This document shows positions 16,966 to 23,283 of a stretch of DNA of 24,321 nucleotides, one piece after another; within the stretch, counting starts at the first letter, position 1; each line of letters starts with the position of its first letter. Source of the stretch: Microcaldota archaeon (GTDB lineage Archaea > Micrarchaeota > Micrarchaeia > Micrarchaeales > Micrarchaeaceae). The translations under genes and the position numbers were made by a program. The DNA lies in NCBI GenBank assembly GCA_021828345.1, contig JAJZJI010000010.1:1-24321 (forward strand). The letters run 5' to 3'. Under the pieces are notes generated by a model that saw only the letters and a program-made list of their open reading frames with translations, had not been told where the DNA came from and searched no databases.

Positions 16966-18117
16966 ATGAACAAAACAAAATTAGCAATGATAGGCATAAT
17001 ACCATTCCTGCTTTTATTCGGAATGGCAAGTGCGCAAAGTATTTTAGTTCCAAATAGCATTTATGCGAATAGCACATTTCCAATAGCCATTTCTGGTCTT
17101 CCAAGCCCAAATAATACGATTGGAATGATAATGGTTGATGTTGCAGGAAATAGTTATCCAGTTGTATATACAAATACTACTGCAACTACATTCGGTTTTA
17201 TAAACTCAATAGGTAATTATACAATAACAGCATCAGAATTTGTGAATAATTCTACTTCGCAAATAGCTTCAATAAATATATCTGTATTGGCTAATCCAAG
17301 TGATGTAATCCAAGCTAATTTAACACAATACGAAGCGAATACATCAGCAGATTTATTTAATCTAACAAATTCAACAAATAATAGCATAACTGCATTTAAT
17401 ACAACTTTATATAACCTTACAAATTCAACAAGTAATAGCATAAATACCTTCAATTCAACATTAGGGAACATAAATTCTGAAATATCTTCTATAAACTTAA
17501 CAAGCACAAGTGCAATAAGTTCTATAAATGGGCAGATAGGAAATATAAATGGACAGATAAATAACATAAATACTGCATTATCAAATCAAGCACAGGTATT
17601 GACAGGCATAAATTCAACAATACTCCAGCAGGCAAATACTACTGCAAGTGGTATAGCAAATTTGAATACCTTGATTCAGGATTTGTCAAATGGCACAAGC
17701 CAGAACTTCAAAGAAACCAATCTATATGTAGATGGAGCTTATATAATAGGCATTTTAGGCATTGCAATAGGCATAGTATCAATACTATTCTTTTCAAACA
17801 AACCGAATAAACCTAAAACAGACCCAATAAAGCAAATATTAATCCAAGAAACAAAAGAGGAACAGAAAGAAAAAAACAAGACAAAGGAAAACGCAGAAAA
17901 ACTAAAAGAATTTGAAGAAAAGAAAAAGCAGGCAAAAGAAGAGGGAACAATAGAATATATAAAGGAAAGAATGAAGAAAGACAGGGAATTTAATAAATTA
18001 AAGAAATTATATGAAAATACAAAAAAGAAATATCCAGAAACATATAAAGAAGCTCCAGAAACAAAAGCTCTGATTGAGTATGTAAAACAAGTATATAATC
18101 AGGATATAACTGTTTAG
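16966..18117 (+). CDS. 383-residue stalk protein with extracellular and cytosolic coiled coils
   Basis: Domains in order: signal peptide (about 1-23, ending GMASA), an Ig-like head (about 25-110), a heptad-like Asn/Ser/Ile-rich stalk (about 120-250) containing two near-identical 18-residue units, a transmembrane helix (about 260-281), and a highly charged Lys/Glu-rich cytosolic coiled coil (about 290-380). The stalk has regular Ile/Leu every three to four residues and many sequons, so an oligomeric fibre is likely. The large charged internal tail is unlike the other surface proteins here, which have only a few internal residues. It could link an outer spike to an inner layer. Ribosome-binding site AAGGA precedes ATG. 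Confidence 0.82.
   Translation: MNKTKLAMIGIIPFLLLFGMASAQSILVPNSIYANSTFPIAISGLPSPNNTIGMIMVDVAGNSYPVVYTNTTATTFGFINSIGNYTITASEFVNNSTSQIASINISVLANPSDVIQANLTQYEANTSADLFNLTNSTNNSITAFNTTLYNLTNSTSNSINTFNSTLGNINSEISSINLTSTSAISSINGQIGNINGQINNINTALSNQAQVLTGINSTILQQANTTASGIANLNTLIQDLSNGTSQNFKETNLYVDGAYIIGILGIAIGIVSILFFSNKPNKPKTDPIKQILIQETKEEQKEKNKTKENAEKLKEFEEKKKQAKEEGTIEYIKERMKKDREFNKLKKLYENTKKKYPETYKEAPETKALIEYVKQVYNQDITV
17359..17466. repeat. Two 54-bp units encoding 18-residue stalk repeats
   Basis: Units 17359-17412 and 17413-17466 encode residues 132-149 and 150-167. Both read N-L-T-N-S-T-x-N-S-I-x-x-F-N-x-T-L and each has several N-glycosylation sequons. Further degenerate units follow (I-N-x-x-I-x-x-I-N), consistent with stalk growth by tandem duplication. 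Confidence 0.75.
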
Positions 18118-18126
18118 GAGGGTAAT

Positions 18127-18915
18127 ATGAGTTTTAAACAAAAAGTTAAAATGCCTGCGATAATATTCGCAATTTTAGGCGTAATTTTAATAGCATCGGC
18201 AATAGTGTCAATGCTTCCTTTATTTTCCCAGCCTACGCCTATTGCGACATATAATTTTATAAAAACTAACTTTAATGCAACTGCAATAAATACAACATTA
18301 AGCCCGCAGATAATAACAATAAATTCAACAATACCAATACAGAACTATACAACGATAGTGTTCCCTAATGGCACATATCTATATTATTTCGGTGCAAAAT
18401 TCTGCCCATTTTGTGCGTCATCTGGCTACGCTATATATAGTATATCACATAACTATACAATTCCAGCATATAACACAAATTTCTATAATGCGGAAGGAAA
18501 TGTTCCAGCAATCCCAGTAAACCAGATAGCAAGTGGAAGCATAAATGGCATAAATGCAATGTATCTATATGAGAATCCGATAAGCACAATAGAACTGCAA
18601 GATGAACCTTCATATCAAATAGCCAATCTAACGGCAAACTGGGAAAGGAGTCTGCCGCCAACGGCGTTATATCTGTTTGCAATGCACTCCAGTTATCCTG
18701 ATTTATATGTAGTGAATACAAACGGTTCAAAAACAACAATATGCAATGCTTATCAAGGTATAAATATATACGATTATAACCAGACGACAATGAAGGCATT
18801 AAGTGAAAATTTCAATACCGAAGGACTGCCACTGAACAGTGTGATACCAGATACCAATAATATGGAACAGGAACAGAGTTTAATATATGATTGTATACAA
18901 GCATACAAGAAATAA
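18127..18915 (+). CDS. DUF929-like thioredoxin-fold membrane protein with CPFC motif
   Basis: A strong GGAGGG site precedes ATG. Residues about 9-32 form a signal anchor; the rest is extracytoplasmic, with several sequons. F-G-A-K-F-C-P-F-C-A (88-97; Cys93 and Cys96) is a thioredoxin-like CxxC site and matches the G-A-x-x-C-P-Y-C-A pattern I associate with DUF929 proteins of Sulfolobales and Thermoplasmata. Two more cysteines (206 and 256) could form a structural disulfide. It would act outside the membrane as a thiol-disulfide oxidoreductase. Upstream secreted proteins carry paired cysteines, so they are plausible substrates. The family assignment is from memory of the motif. Confidence 0.75.
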   Translation: MSFKQKVKMPAIIFAILGVILIASAIVSMLPLFSQPTPIATYNFIKTNFNATAINTTLSPQIITINSTIPIQNYTTIVFPNGTYLYYFGAKFCPFCASSGYAIYSISHNYTIPAYNTNFYNAEGNVPAIPVNQIASGSINGINAMYLYENPISTIELQDEPSYQIANLTANWERSLPPTALYLFAMHSSYPDLYVVNTNGSKTTICNAYQGINIYDYNQTTMKALSENFNTEGLPLNSVIPDTNNMEQEQSLIYDCIQAYKK

Positions 18916-18924
18916 AGTGATAAA

Positions 18925-19098
18925 ATGGAGGAGAATAAAAAAAAGTTAGGAATACTGCACGACTCATATAAAACAGAATATAAAGACGGATTTGCTACTT
19001 ATAAATGTGGGCAATTCCACGATGGCATAATGCTAATTACAGGAAATCGAAAGGAAATAAGAAAGCATATAATGCAAGTTCATTATGGCTATAGGTGA
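18925..19098 (+). CDS. 57-residue small basic protein
   Basis: ATG 18925 follows AGTGATAAA, the standard ribosome-binding pattern of this window, ten bases after the DUF929-like gene. The product is charged, with a Y-K-C-G-Q-F-H segment (about 26-32) and two His further on (48, 53), which could bind a metal but form no recognised finger. It is the first of the DNA-metabolism-side genes. Supported by start signal, composition and spacing. Confidence 0.55.
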   Translation: MEENKKKLGILHDSYKTEYKDGFATYKCGQFHDGIMLITGNRKEIRKHIMQVHYGYR

Positions 19099-19102
19099 TA
19101 TA

Positions 19103-19276
19103 GTGAACGAAAAAACAAAGGAATTTATAAAAGATAAAAAAATATTAGTAGTGCATAATCCAACAGAAGTAGAATTAAAGGAATTTTATGGCGAAGGATA
19201 TATCCCAAAAAGTATGAAGTTTGTAGAAGGAGGACTGTCAATAACGATAATTCTAAAAAAATTAAAAAGAGAGTGA
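19103..19276 (+). CDS. 57-residue small cytosolic protein
   Basis: Two starts are possible: ATG 19085, which overlaps the previous gene by 14 bases and has no ribosome-binding site, and GTG 19103, preceded by GGTGA at 19094-19098. I prefer 19103. The product is Lys/Glu-rich with a beta-alpha-beta feel (K-I-L-V-V-H-N-P, then L-S-I-T-I-I-L-K-K). No motif recognised. Next gene follows five bases after its stop. Confidence 0.55.
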   Translation: MNEKTKEFIKDKKILVVHNPTEVELKEFYGEGYIPKSMKFVEGGLSITIILKKLKRE

Positions 19277-19281
19277 GATTT

Positions 19282-19929
19282 ATGGATGATATAAAAATAA
19301 TGAAGGCAAGTGAACTTGAATTAAAGGAAATTGATGAGAAATACAGTAAAGCTACATTTGAGAAATATATTGGAACTATTCCAGTAAAAATAGACCAAGA
19401 CAAAGTGCTTCAAGCAGAGAAAGAATGGTTTGAGGAAAATGTTCAAAAATCAAGATGGCTGGAAAAAGCAAAATTAGGCATATTGAATAAAGACGATTTT
19501 CAGAATATCGGTGGAAAACAATTTATCAAGAAATCTGGAGTTAAAAAACTGGCTAATGCGTTCCATATAAGTGTAAGTATATTAGAAACTGAAGAGCATA
19601 TAATAGATTGGGGTTCAACTCCGCAGAAGACTGAAAGAGGAATAATAATGACACCATCAGGTAAAGAGCTTATAATCAAGGTAAAAGCAAGAGCAGAAAG
19701 GAGGATAATGATAACCGACAAGGAAACTGGCAAGACCTTTGATGTAGTAGTAGATACAGTAGAAGATATAGGGGCTTGTAGTTCAACAGAATTAGCAACA
19801 AAGAAAGGGCAAGCATACAATTATCACAACCTCTATACAACTGCTGCGACGAGGGCTACAAACAGAAGTATAATGAACTGTATTGGTGGGTCTGTAACTG
19901 CAGAGGAAGTGGATGCAGATATGGGTTGA
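19282..19929 (+). CDS. Rad52-type single-strand annealing protein candidate
   Basis: ATG 19282 is preferred to in-frame GTG 19273. Of 215 residues, about 76-94 (I-G-G-K-Q-F-I-K-K-S-G-V-K-K-L-A-N-A-F) and about 181-210 (Y-H-N-L-Y-T-T-A-A-T-R-A-T-N-R, I-G-G, T-A-E-E-V) follow a pattern I know from archaeal and phage-associated proteins related to Rad52-like annealases: a G-K-x-F-x-x-K-S/T-G-x-x-K-x-A motif, a beta-rich centre, and an A-x-T-R-A-x-N-R helix. These proteins anneal complementary single strands during recombination. The next gene is a RecB/Cas4-type nuclease, the usual partner. Family call is by pattern and context. Confidence 0.75.
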   Translation: MDDIKIMKASELELKEIDEKYSKATFEKYIGTIPVKIDQDKVLQAEKEWFEENVQKSRWLEKAKLGILNKDDFQNIGGKQFIKKSGVKKLANAFHISVSILETEEHIIDWGSTPQKTERGIIMTPSGKELIIKVKARAERRIMITDKETGKTFDVVVDTVEDIGACSSTELATKKGQAYNYHNLYTTAATRATNRSIMNCIGGSVTAEEVDADMG

Positions 19930-19933
19930 TTAA

Positions 19934-20704
19934 TTGATAGTCGAGCTTATAGAAAAAGGAATTAATGAAATAGATTCCTCGCCAGATAAAGTCAAGAAAG
20001 AAGGAGTATATTACATAAGCGAGGCATCGAAATGTGTAAGGCAAGCATATTATTCCTATTTTGAGAAACCAAAATACAATATAGAGACTTTAAAGGCATT
20101 TGGAATAGGAGAGGCATTACATACATTAGTCCAGAAAGCATTTGAAGCCAATAAGGATTATGAAGTAAAAAATGAAGTTCCAAATTTATATTATATTGAT
20201 AAATTGGCAAATCTTGAAATTCACGGAAGATTAGACACTATAATAACGAATAAAAAAACAGGAAAAATAGATATAATCGAGATAAAATCAATAGCAAATC
20301 CTAAATACGCTCCAATCAAGGAACATTATGAGCAGTTAAATTATTATTTATATTTTTATAAGGAGGCAGAAGGGCATTTATTATATGTAAACAAAACAAA
20401 AAAAATGCAATTGGATAATGATTATGTAACTTTTAAAGAAATACCAAAGGAAGGGGATAATCCAATAAAATTTGATGAAGTATTATTCACTTATGTATTA
20501 AATCGAATACGGATTTTACACGATTATGTAATTAGAAAAAAACTGCCTTATCCAGAAGCCAAGCTGTCAAGTGATATGTATTGGGCATGTGGATATTGTC
20601 CGTATAGGCAAAAATGCGACAGGGAGGAAAATGAGAATATTATAGGCAAGAAAGAATATGCAGAAATAGCAAAGAAATATGAAAATAAAGTTGTAGGTGA
20701 TTGA
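19934..20704 (+). CDS. Cas4/RecB-like PD-(D/E)XK nuclease with Fe-S cysteines
   Basis: Starts at TTG 19934, four bases after the previous stop; no ATG is in frame nearby. Of 256 residues, His63 (G-E-A-L-H), Asp101 (H-G-R-L-D), Glu116-x-Lys118 (I-I-E-I-K) and Gln134 (Q-L-N-Y-Y) are the ordered catalytic set of RecB-family nucleases. Cys34 together with Cys219, Cys222 and Cys228 (C-G-Y-C-P-Y-R-Q-K-C) match the split four-cysteine 4Fe-4S arrangement of Cas4 and AddB. It should resect DNA ends to give single strands for the annealing protein just upstream. No cas1, cas2 or CRISPR repeat is nearby, so a recombination role is more likely than spacer acquisition. Confidence 0.88.
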   Translation: MIVELIEKGINEIDSSPDKVKKEGVYYISEASKCVRQAYYSYFEKPKYNIETLKAFGIGEALHTLVQKAFEANKDYEVKNEVPNLYYIDKLANLEIHGRLDTIITNKKTGKIDIIEIKSIANPKYAPIKEHYEQLNYYLYFYKEAEGHLLYVNKTKKMQLDNDYVTFKEIPKEGDNPIKFDEVLFTYVLNRIRILHDYVIRKKLPYPEAKLSSDMYWACGYCPYRQKCDREENENIIGKKEYAEIAKKYENKVVGD

Positions 20705-21151
20705 TTGGGGTCTCCAGATTGGGAAGATTTATACGAAAAATTTATTGAGCCAGAAGTGGAACGCTCTACAAAAGATTACCAGATATATTTTAAAAAAGGC
20801 GTAGGTGAGAATCAGTTGCATAATTTAATATTCAATATGCAGTATAATTATAGACAAAGAAAGGGATATAAAACTAAAAATCCACAAAAGGATATACATA
20901 AGTTAAGCATAGTAAAGAACTCAAATAAAATGTTGCCTTATGTCCAGGCAAAGTTAATCCAGGACAAGAAAGTAATCAAATATCAATATAAAGAAAAGGA
21001 AATCATACGCAATAATGTCAAATGGACTGATGAGGAGATTAAAACTGTGTTCACTTTAAAAGAACAAGGAATGCCTATAAAATCTATTGCAAAAAGATTA
21101 GGGCGAAGTTATGCTTCAATATATAATAAATTGAAGAAGGTAATAAAATGA
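20705..21151 (+). CDS. 148-residue protein with C-terminal helix-turn-helix
   Basis: TTG 20705 directly follows the nuclease stop. The N-terminal two thirds are basic and helical. Residues about 105-146 (V-K-W-T-D-E-E-I, L-K-E-Q-G-M-P-I-K-S-I-A-K-R-L-G-R-S-Y) form a Myb/SANT-like or resolvase-type helix-turn-helix: W-T-x-E-E-I opener and I-A-K-R-L-G-R-S turn. Likely DNA binding, as a regulator or a nuclease-module accessory. The end overlaps the OB-fold gene by four bases. Confidence 0.75.
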   Translation: MGSPDWEDLYEKFIEPEVERSTKDYQIYFKKGVGENQLHNLIFNMQYNYRQRKGYKTKNPQKDIHKLSIVKNSNKMLPYVQAKLIQDKKVIKYQYKEKEIIRNNVKWTDEEIKTVFTLKEQGMPIKSIAKRLGRSYASIYNKLKKVIK

Positions 21152-21447
21152 CCGAATTAAAAAAAATAACAGAGATAAAGGAAAATGAGAATGTCAAAAT
21201 CGAGGGAATAGCAATGGAGGTATTTGAAGCCCAAGATTTAGTTAAGAAAAGTGGAGAGAGAATAGGAATGCAGGAAATTCTTGTAGTAGACGATACAGGG
21301 GAATCGATAATATTAAAATTATGGGGTAAAGACATAAATACTATAAAGCTAAATGACAAAATAAGAGCAGAATGTTTTGTAGGAAAATTTAAGGATAATC
21401 TATATTTATCAAAAGGAAAATACGGAAAGATAGAAAAAATTAAGTGA
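21148..21447 (+). CDS. Short OB-fold protein, RPA/SSB-like
   Basis: A 99-residue single domain started by an ATGA overlap. The strand order N-V-K-I-E-G-I-A, I-L-V-V-D-D-T-G-E, I-I-L-K-L-W-G, then L-N-D-K-I-R-A-E and L-Y-L-S-K-G-K-Y-G is that of an archaeal RPA/SSB OB fold, including the D-D-T-G turn and L-x-L-W-G strand. Probably binds single-stranded DNA, supporting the annealing and nuclease proteins or the primase. It has no acidic C-terminal tail of the bacterial SSB kind and no zinc finger. Confidence 0.78.
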   Translation: MTELKKITEIKENENVKIEGIAMEVFEAQDLVKKSGERIGMQEILVVDDTGESIILKLWGKDINTIKLNDKIRAECFVGKFKDNLYLSKGKYGKIEKIK

Positions 21448-21451
21448 GTGA

Positions 21452-21688
21452 ATGCACAAAAACAAAAAGGAAATTCCAGAAAACGAGAAGGACGGAATAG
21501 AAATAGAAGGTATAGCTATATCTGATAAATCCTTTAAAATAGTTAAATGCCCTGCAAATCATAATGTATATGTGGCAGATTGTTATCCAGAAACTTATAC
21601 TAAATTAGTTTGCCAGGAATGTAAAATAAAAGGAGTCAGATATAAATATCCTATTAAAAAAGATATAAGACAGGAAACAATATTGTGA
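21452..21688 (+). CDS. 78-residue zinc-finger-like protein
   Basis: ATG 21452 follows GTGAGTGA. Cys33, His37, Cys44, Cys54 and Cys57 (K-C-P-A-N-H, A-D-C, V-C-Q-E-C) give a plausible zinc site. Small and charged, located between the OB-fold and primase-like genes. It might be an accessory zinc domain split from a replication protein; no family recognised. Confidence 0.68.
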   Translation: MHKNKKEIPENEKDGIEIEGIAISDKSFKIVKCPANHNVYVADCYPETYTKLVCQECKIKGVRYKYPIKKDIRQETIL

Positions 21689-21695
21689 TGATTGA

Positions 21696-22334
21696 ATGTA
21701 TATTATCCCTAATAGCCAATTTAGGCAGTATAAAATGAGAAAGGGAGATAAATGGTTTATCCTAAATAAAAAAATAAGGAGGGATAACCAGCTTTTAGAA
21801 TATATGCTTAAAATCCAGCCCACTGATGTTTATCAGACAGTTTCTTATTGGCTAAATCCGACCAGATTAGGAAGCAAGAAATTTAATAGCCCAAAATATA
21901 CTGGTGATAAAAAAATCATAAAAGGCGCAAAGTTGTCGCATTTTTTGGCTAATCTTTTTTTGGGTAGTGATTATATAATGGATTTTGATGATAAGGACTA
22001 TACGAATGGGCAGGATGAAAGTAGAAGCAATTTGCAGTTAGCTAAATTAAAATTACAAGAACTTGGATTCAAGGAATTTCTTTCCTTAAGAACTGGCAGA
22101 GGTTATCAGTTATTGGTTATGGATTTCAATGAATGGGCAAAAAAGGATATGAAAGCAGTAATGCCGAGAGACAGGGAGGAATTTTATCTCTTAAAAATGA
22201 GAAAACTTACAAAAATATTATTGGATGCAAAAATAAAATGGGATTATAAAGTAAGCATAGATACGAGAAGAATATTTAGAGTTCCGAATACATTGCATAA
22301 TAATGGGAATATAGTAAGGATATTAAAGGAATAA
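21696..22334 (+). CDS. Archaeo-eukaryotic primase (PriS-like) catalytic domain
   Basis: ATG 21696 is fixed by an in-frame stop just before it. Asp96 and Asp98 (I-M-D-F-D-D) are motif I. L-R-T-G-R-G-Y-Q (131-138) occupies motif II, where S-x-H is usual. Asp189 with R-R-I-F-R-V-P-N-T-L-H (191-201) is motif III and the following conserved basic segment. At 212 residues it is shorter than cellular PriS (about 330-380), and the zinc-binding stem is not seen. The motif II His is replaced by Gln138, which would alter nucleotide binding. It is therefore either a minimal primase or a remodelled nucleotidyltransferase. Neighbouring OB-fold, Zn and PCNA genes support a replication role. No PriL is visible. 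Confidence 0.8.
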   Translation: MYIIPNSQFRQYKMRKGDKWFILNKKIRRDNQLLEYMLKIQPTDVYQTVSYWLNPTRLGSKKFNSPKYTGDKKIIKGAKLSHFLANLFLGSDYIMDFDDKDYTNGQDESRSNLQLAKLKLQELGFKEFLSLRTGRGYQLLVMDFNEWAKKDMKAVMPRDREEFYLLKMRKLTKILLDAKIKWDYKVSIDTRRIFRVPNTLHNNGNIVRILKE

Positions 22335-22338
22335 TTTG

Positions 22339-22375
22339 CTATAAAATAAATATAGAGATATTAACATGATAATAT
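22339..22375 (+). promoter_or_regulatory. Promoter for the PCNA-side operon
   Basis: CTATAAAATAAATATA (22339-22354) is TATA-like and falls in the only gap of this region. An inverted repeat ATATTA (22358-22363)/TAATAT (22370-22375) lies at the expected start site. The gene starts at ATG 22374, so the transcript would be nearly leaderless. Consensus and position only. Confidence 0.42.
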
Positions 22376-22595
22376 GGCTATTATAGTAGATTTGGAAAGA
22401 AAGAAAATAATAAAAACAAAACGAGCAGATGAATGTGAATATGGAAAATTCATTATCAACGAGGAGGAAATTTTCGTAAAATACGAGCAGATTAATATGA
22501 ACGAGAATGAATTAAAGAAAAGAATAATTGAGATTATACATACTTATGACGGATTAATTGAGCCGAAAGGCAATGATAATGGTCGTCCTATTTAG
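22374..22595 (+). CDS. 73-residue soluble protein of unknown function
   Basis: ATG 22374, stop TAG 22593-22595. The product is charged, with an N-terminal beta pair (A-I-I-V-D-L) and a C-terminal amphipathic helix (E-L-K-K-R-I-I-E-I-I). Its stop codon forms the left edge of the structured RNA candidate. I see no motif. Confidence 0.62.
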   Translation: MAIIVDLERKKIIKTKRADECEYGKFIINEEEIFVKYEQINMNENELKKRIIEIIHTYDGLIEPKGNDNGRPI

Positions 22596-22650
22596 CTGGG
22601 GCTGAAGCGAATGGCTGAAATGCTATTCAGCGTCATAAGCATCCCCAGTT
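22594..22650 (+). ncRNA. Structured RNA element with mutually exclusive hairpins
   Basis: AGCTGGGG (22594-22601) pairs with CCCCAGTT (22643-22650), an 8-bp closing stem with one G-T pair. Inside, GCTGAA (22614-22619) pairs with TTCAGC (22626-22631). Alternatively GAATGGC (22609-22615) pairs with GCTATTC (22622-22628). These two cannot form together, and GCTGAA is also repeated at 22601-22606. G+C is about half here against about a third around it, and it is the only non-coding stretch of its kind. It ends four bases before the GGTGA (22654-22658) of the next gene. It could be a cis-acting leader switch or a small RNA; no tRNA, C/D or clear H/ACA signature. Confidence 0.5.
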
Positions 22651-22662
22651 TATGGTGAATAC

Positions 22663-23028
22663 ATGGAAAATATAAAAATGGAAATAAAAATAGAAGTGCC
22701 TAAAAAAATCGTTATCCATAACATAACAAAAATGGATATATCTGGTTTGCTAAAGTCTGTAAGGACGCCAGCAGGGACAATGCCTTTAATGTGGGCAAAG
22801 GGATATGCTTTTGTAGTAAATGCGCTACCTTTACAAGGCAAGGCATTAGAATTATATATTGAAGGAGAACTACATTATACCGATATAATATTCAGCAAGA
22901 TGGAAGACTACAAGGAGGTAGTAGAAGCGGATATTGATTTGAAGGCGAATGTATTTGATATGTCAAAATCAGCAATTCATAATGCAATGGCTGATGCTAT
23001 TAAGCAATATGATGCTTTAATTTTGTGA
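22663..23028 (+). CDS. 121-residue soluble protein of unknown function
   Basis: ATG 22663 follows GGTGA just after the RNA structure. Mixed alpha/beta: N-terminal strands (M-E-I-K-I-E-V-P), a G-T-M-P-L-M-W-A-K-G-Y segment (about 38-48), and a C-terminal helix. No signal or membrane helix. Its position beneath a structured leader suggests regulated expression. Not recognised. Confidence 0.72.
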   Translation: MENIKMEIKIEVPKKIVIHNITKMDISGLLKSVRTPAGTMPLMWAKGYAFVVNALPLQGKALELYIEGELHYTDIIFSKMEDYKEVVEADIDLKANVFDMSKSAIHNAMADAIKQYDALIL

Positions 23029-23032
23029 TAAA

Positions 23033-23281
23033 ATGCCTGTTCTGCAAATTTATTTAGATGATAAAGAATACAATAGATTTAGGAATATAGCAAAAAAAAG
23101 AGGAATTTCGGCAAGGAAATACGCTTATAAACTATTATTCAGAAGGGCTAATTCAGAACTTGATAAAGATATGATAGCGGAAATCAGAGCAGTTTATGTA
23201 AGCAATAAAAACAAAGCATATATAATAAAAGAATATAGAATAAGTAGATATAAATTGAATAAAATAATCAATGGTGTATAA
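23033..23281 (+). CDS. 82-residue ribbon-helix-helix-like DNA-binding protein
   Basis: ATG 23033 follows GTGATAAA. Residues 1-36 (V-L-Q-I-Y-L-D-D-K-E-Y, then A-K-K-R-G-I-S-A-R-K-Y-A-Y-K-L-L) fit strand-helix-turn-helix of CopG/RHH proteins. Residues about 58-80 (Y-I-I-K-E-Y-R-I-S-R-Y-K-L-N-K-I) look like an extra helix-turn-helix resembling that of the 43-residue protein at 7511. Probable transcriptional regulator or plasmid copy/partition factor, two bases before PCNA. Confidence 0.7.
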   Translation: MPVLQIYLDDKEYNRFRNIAKKRGISARKYAYKLLFRRANSELDKDMIAEIRAVYVSNKNKAYIIKEYRISRYKLNKIINGV

Positions 23282-23283
23282 AA

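Noticed and set aside
19934..20704. Cas4 as evidence of a CRISPR-Cas adaptation locus
   Set aside because: No cas1, cas2 or repeat-spacer array in the window, and the partner gene is an annealase candidate, so a recombination role is favoured.
22573..22650. C/D-box, H/ACA or tRNA gene at the structured RNA
   Set aside because: ATGATAA and CTGA are imperfect and badly spaced for C/D boxes and lie partly in a CDS. No T-loop motif or 7-bp acceptor with cloverleaf is formed. The internal loop is H/ACA-like in size, but no ACA box at the right distance is seen.
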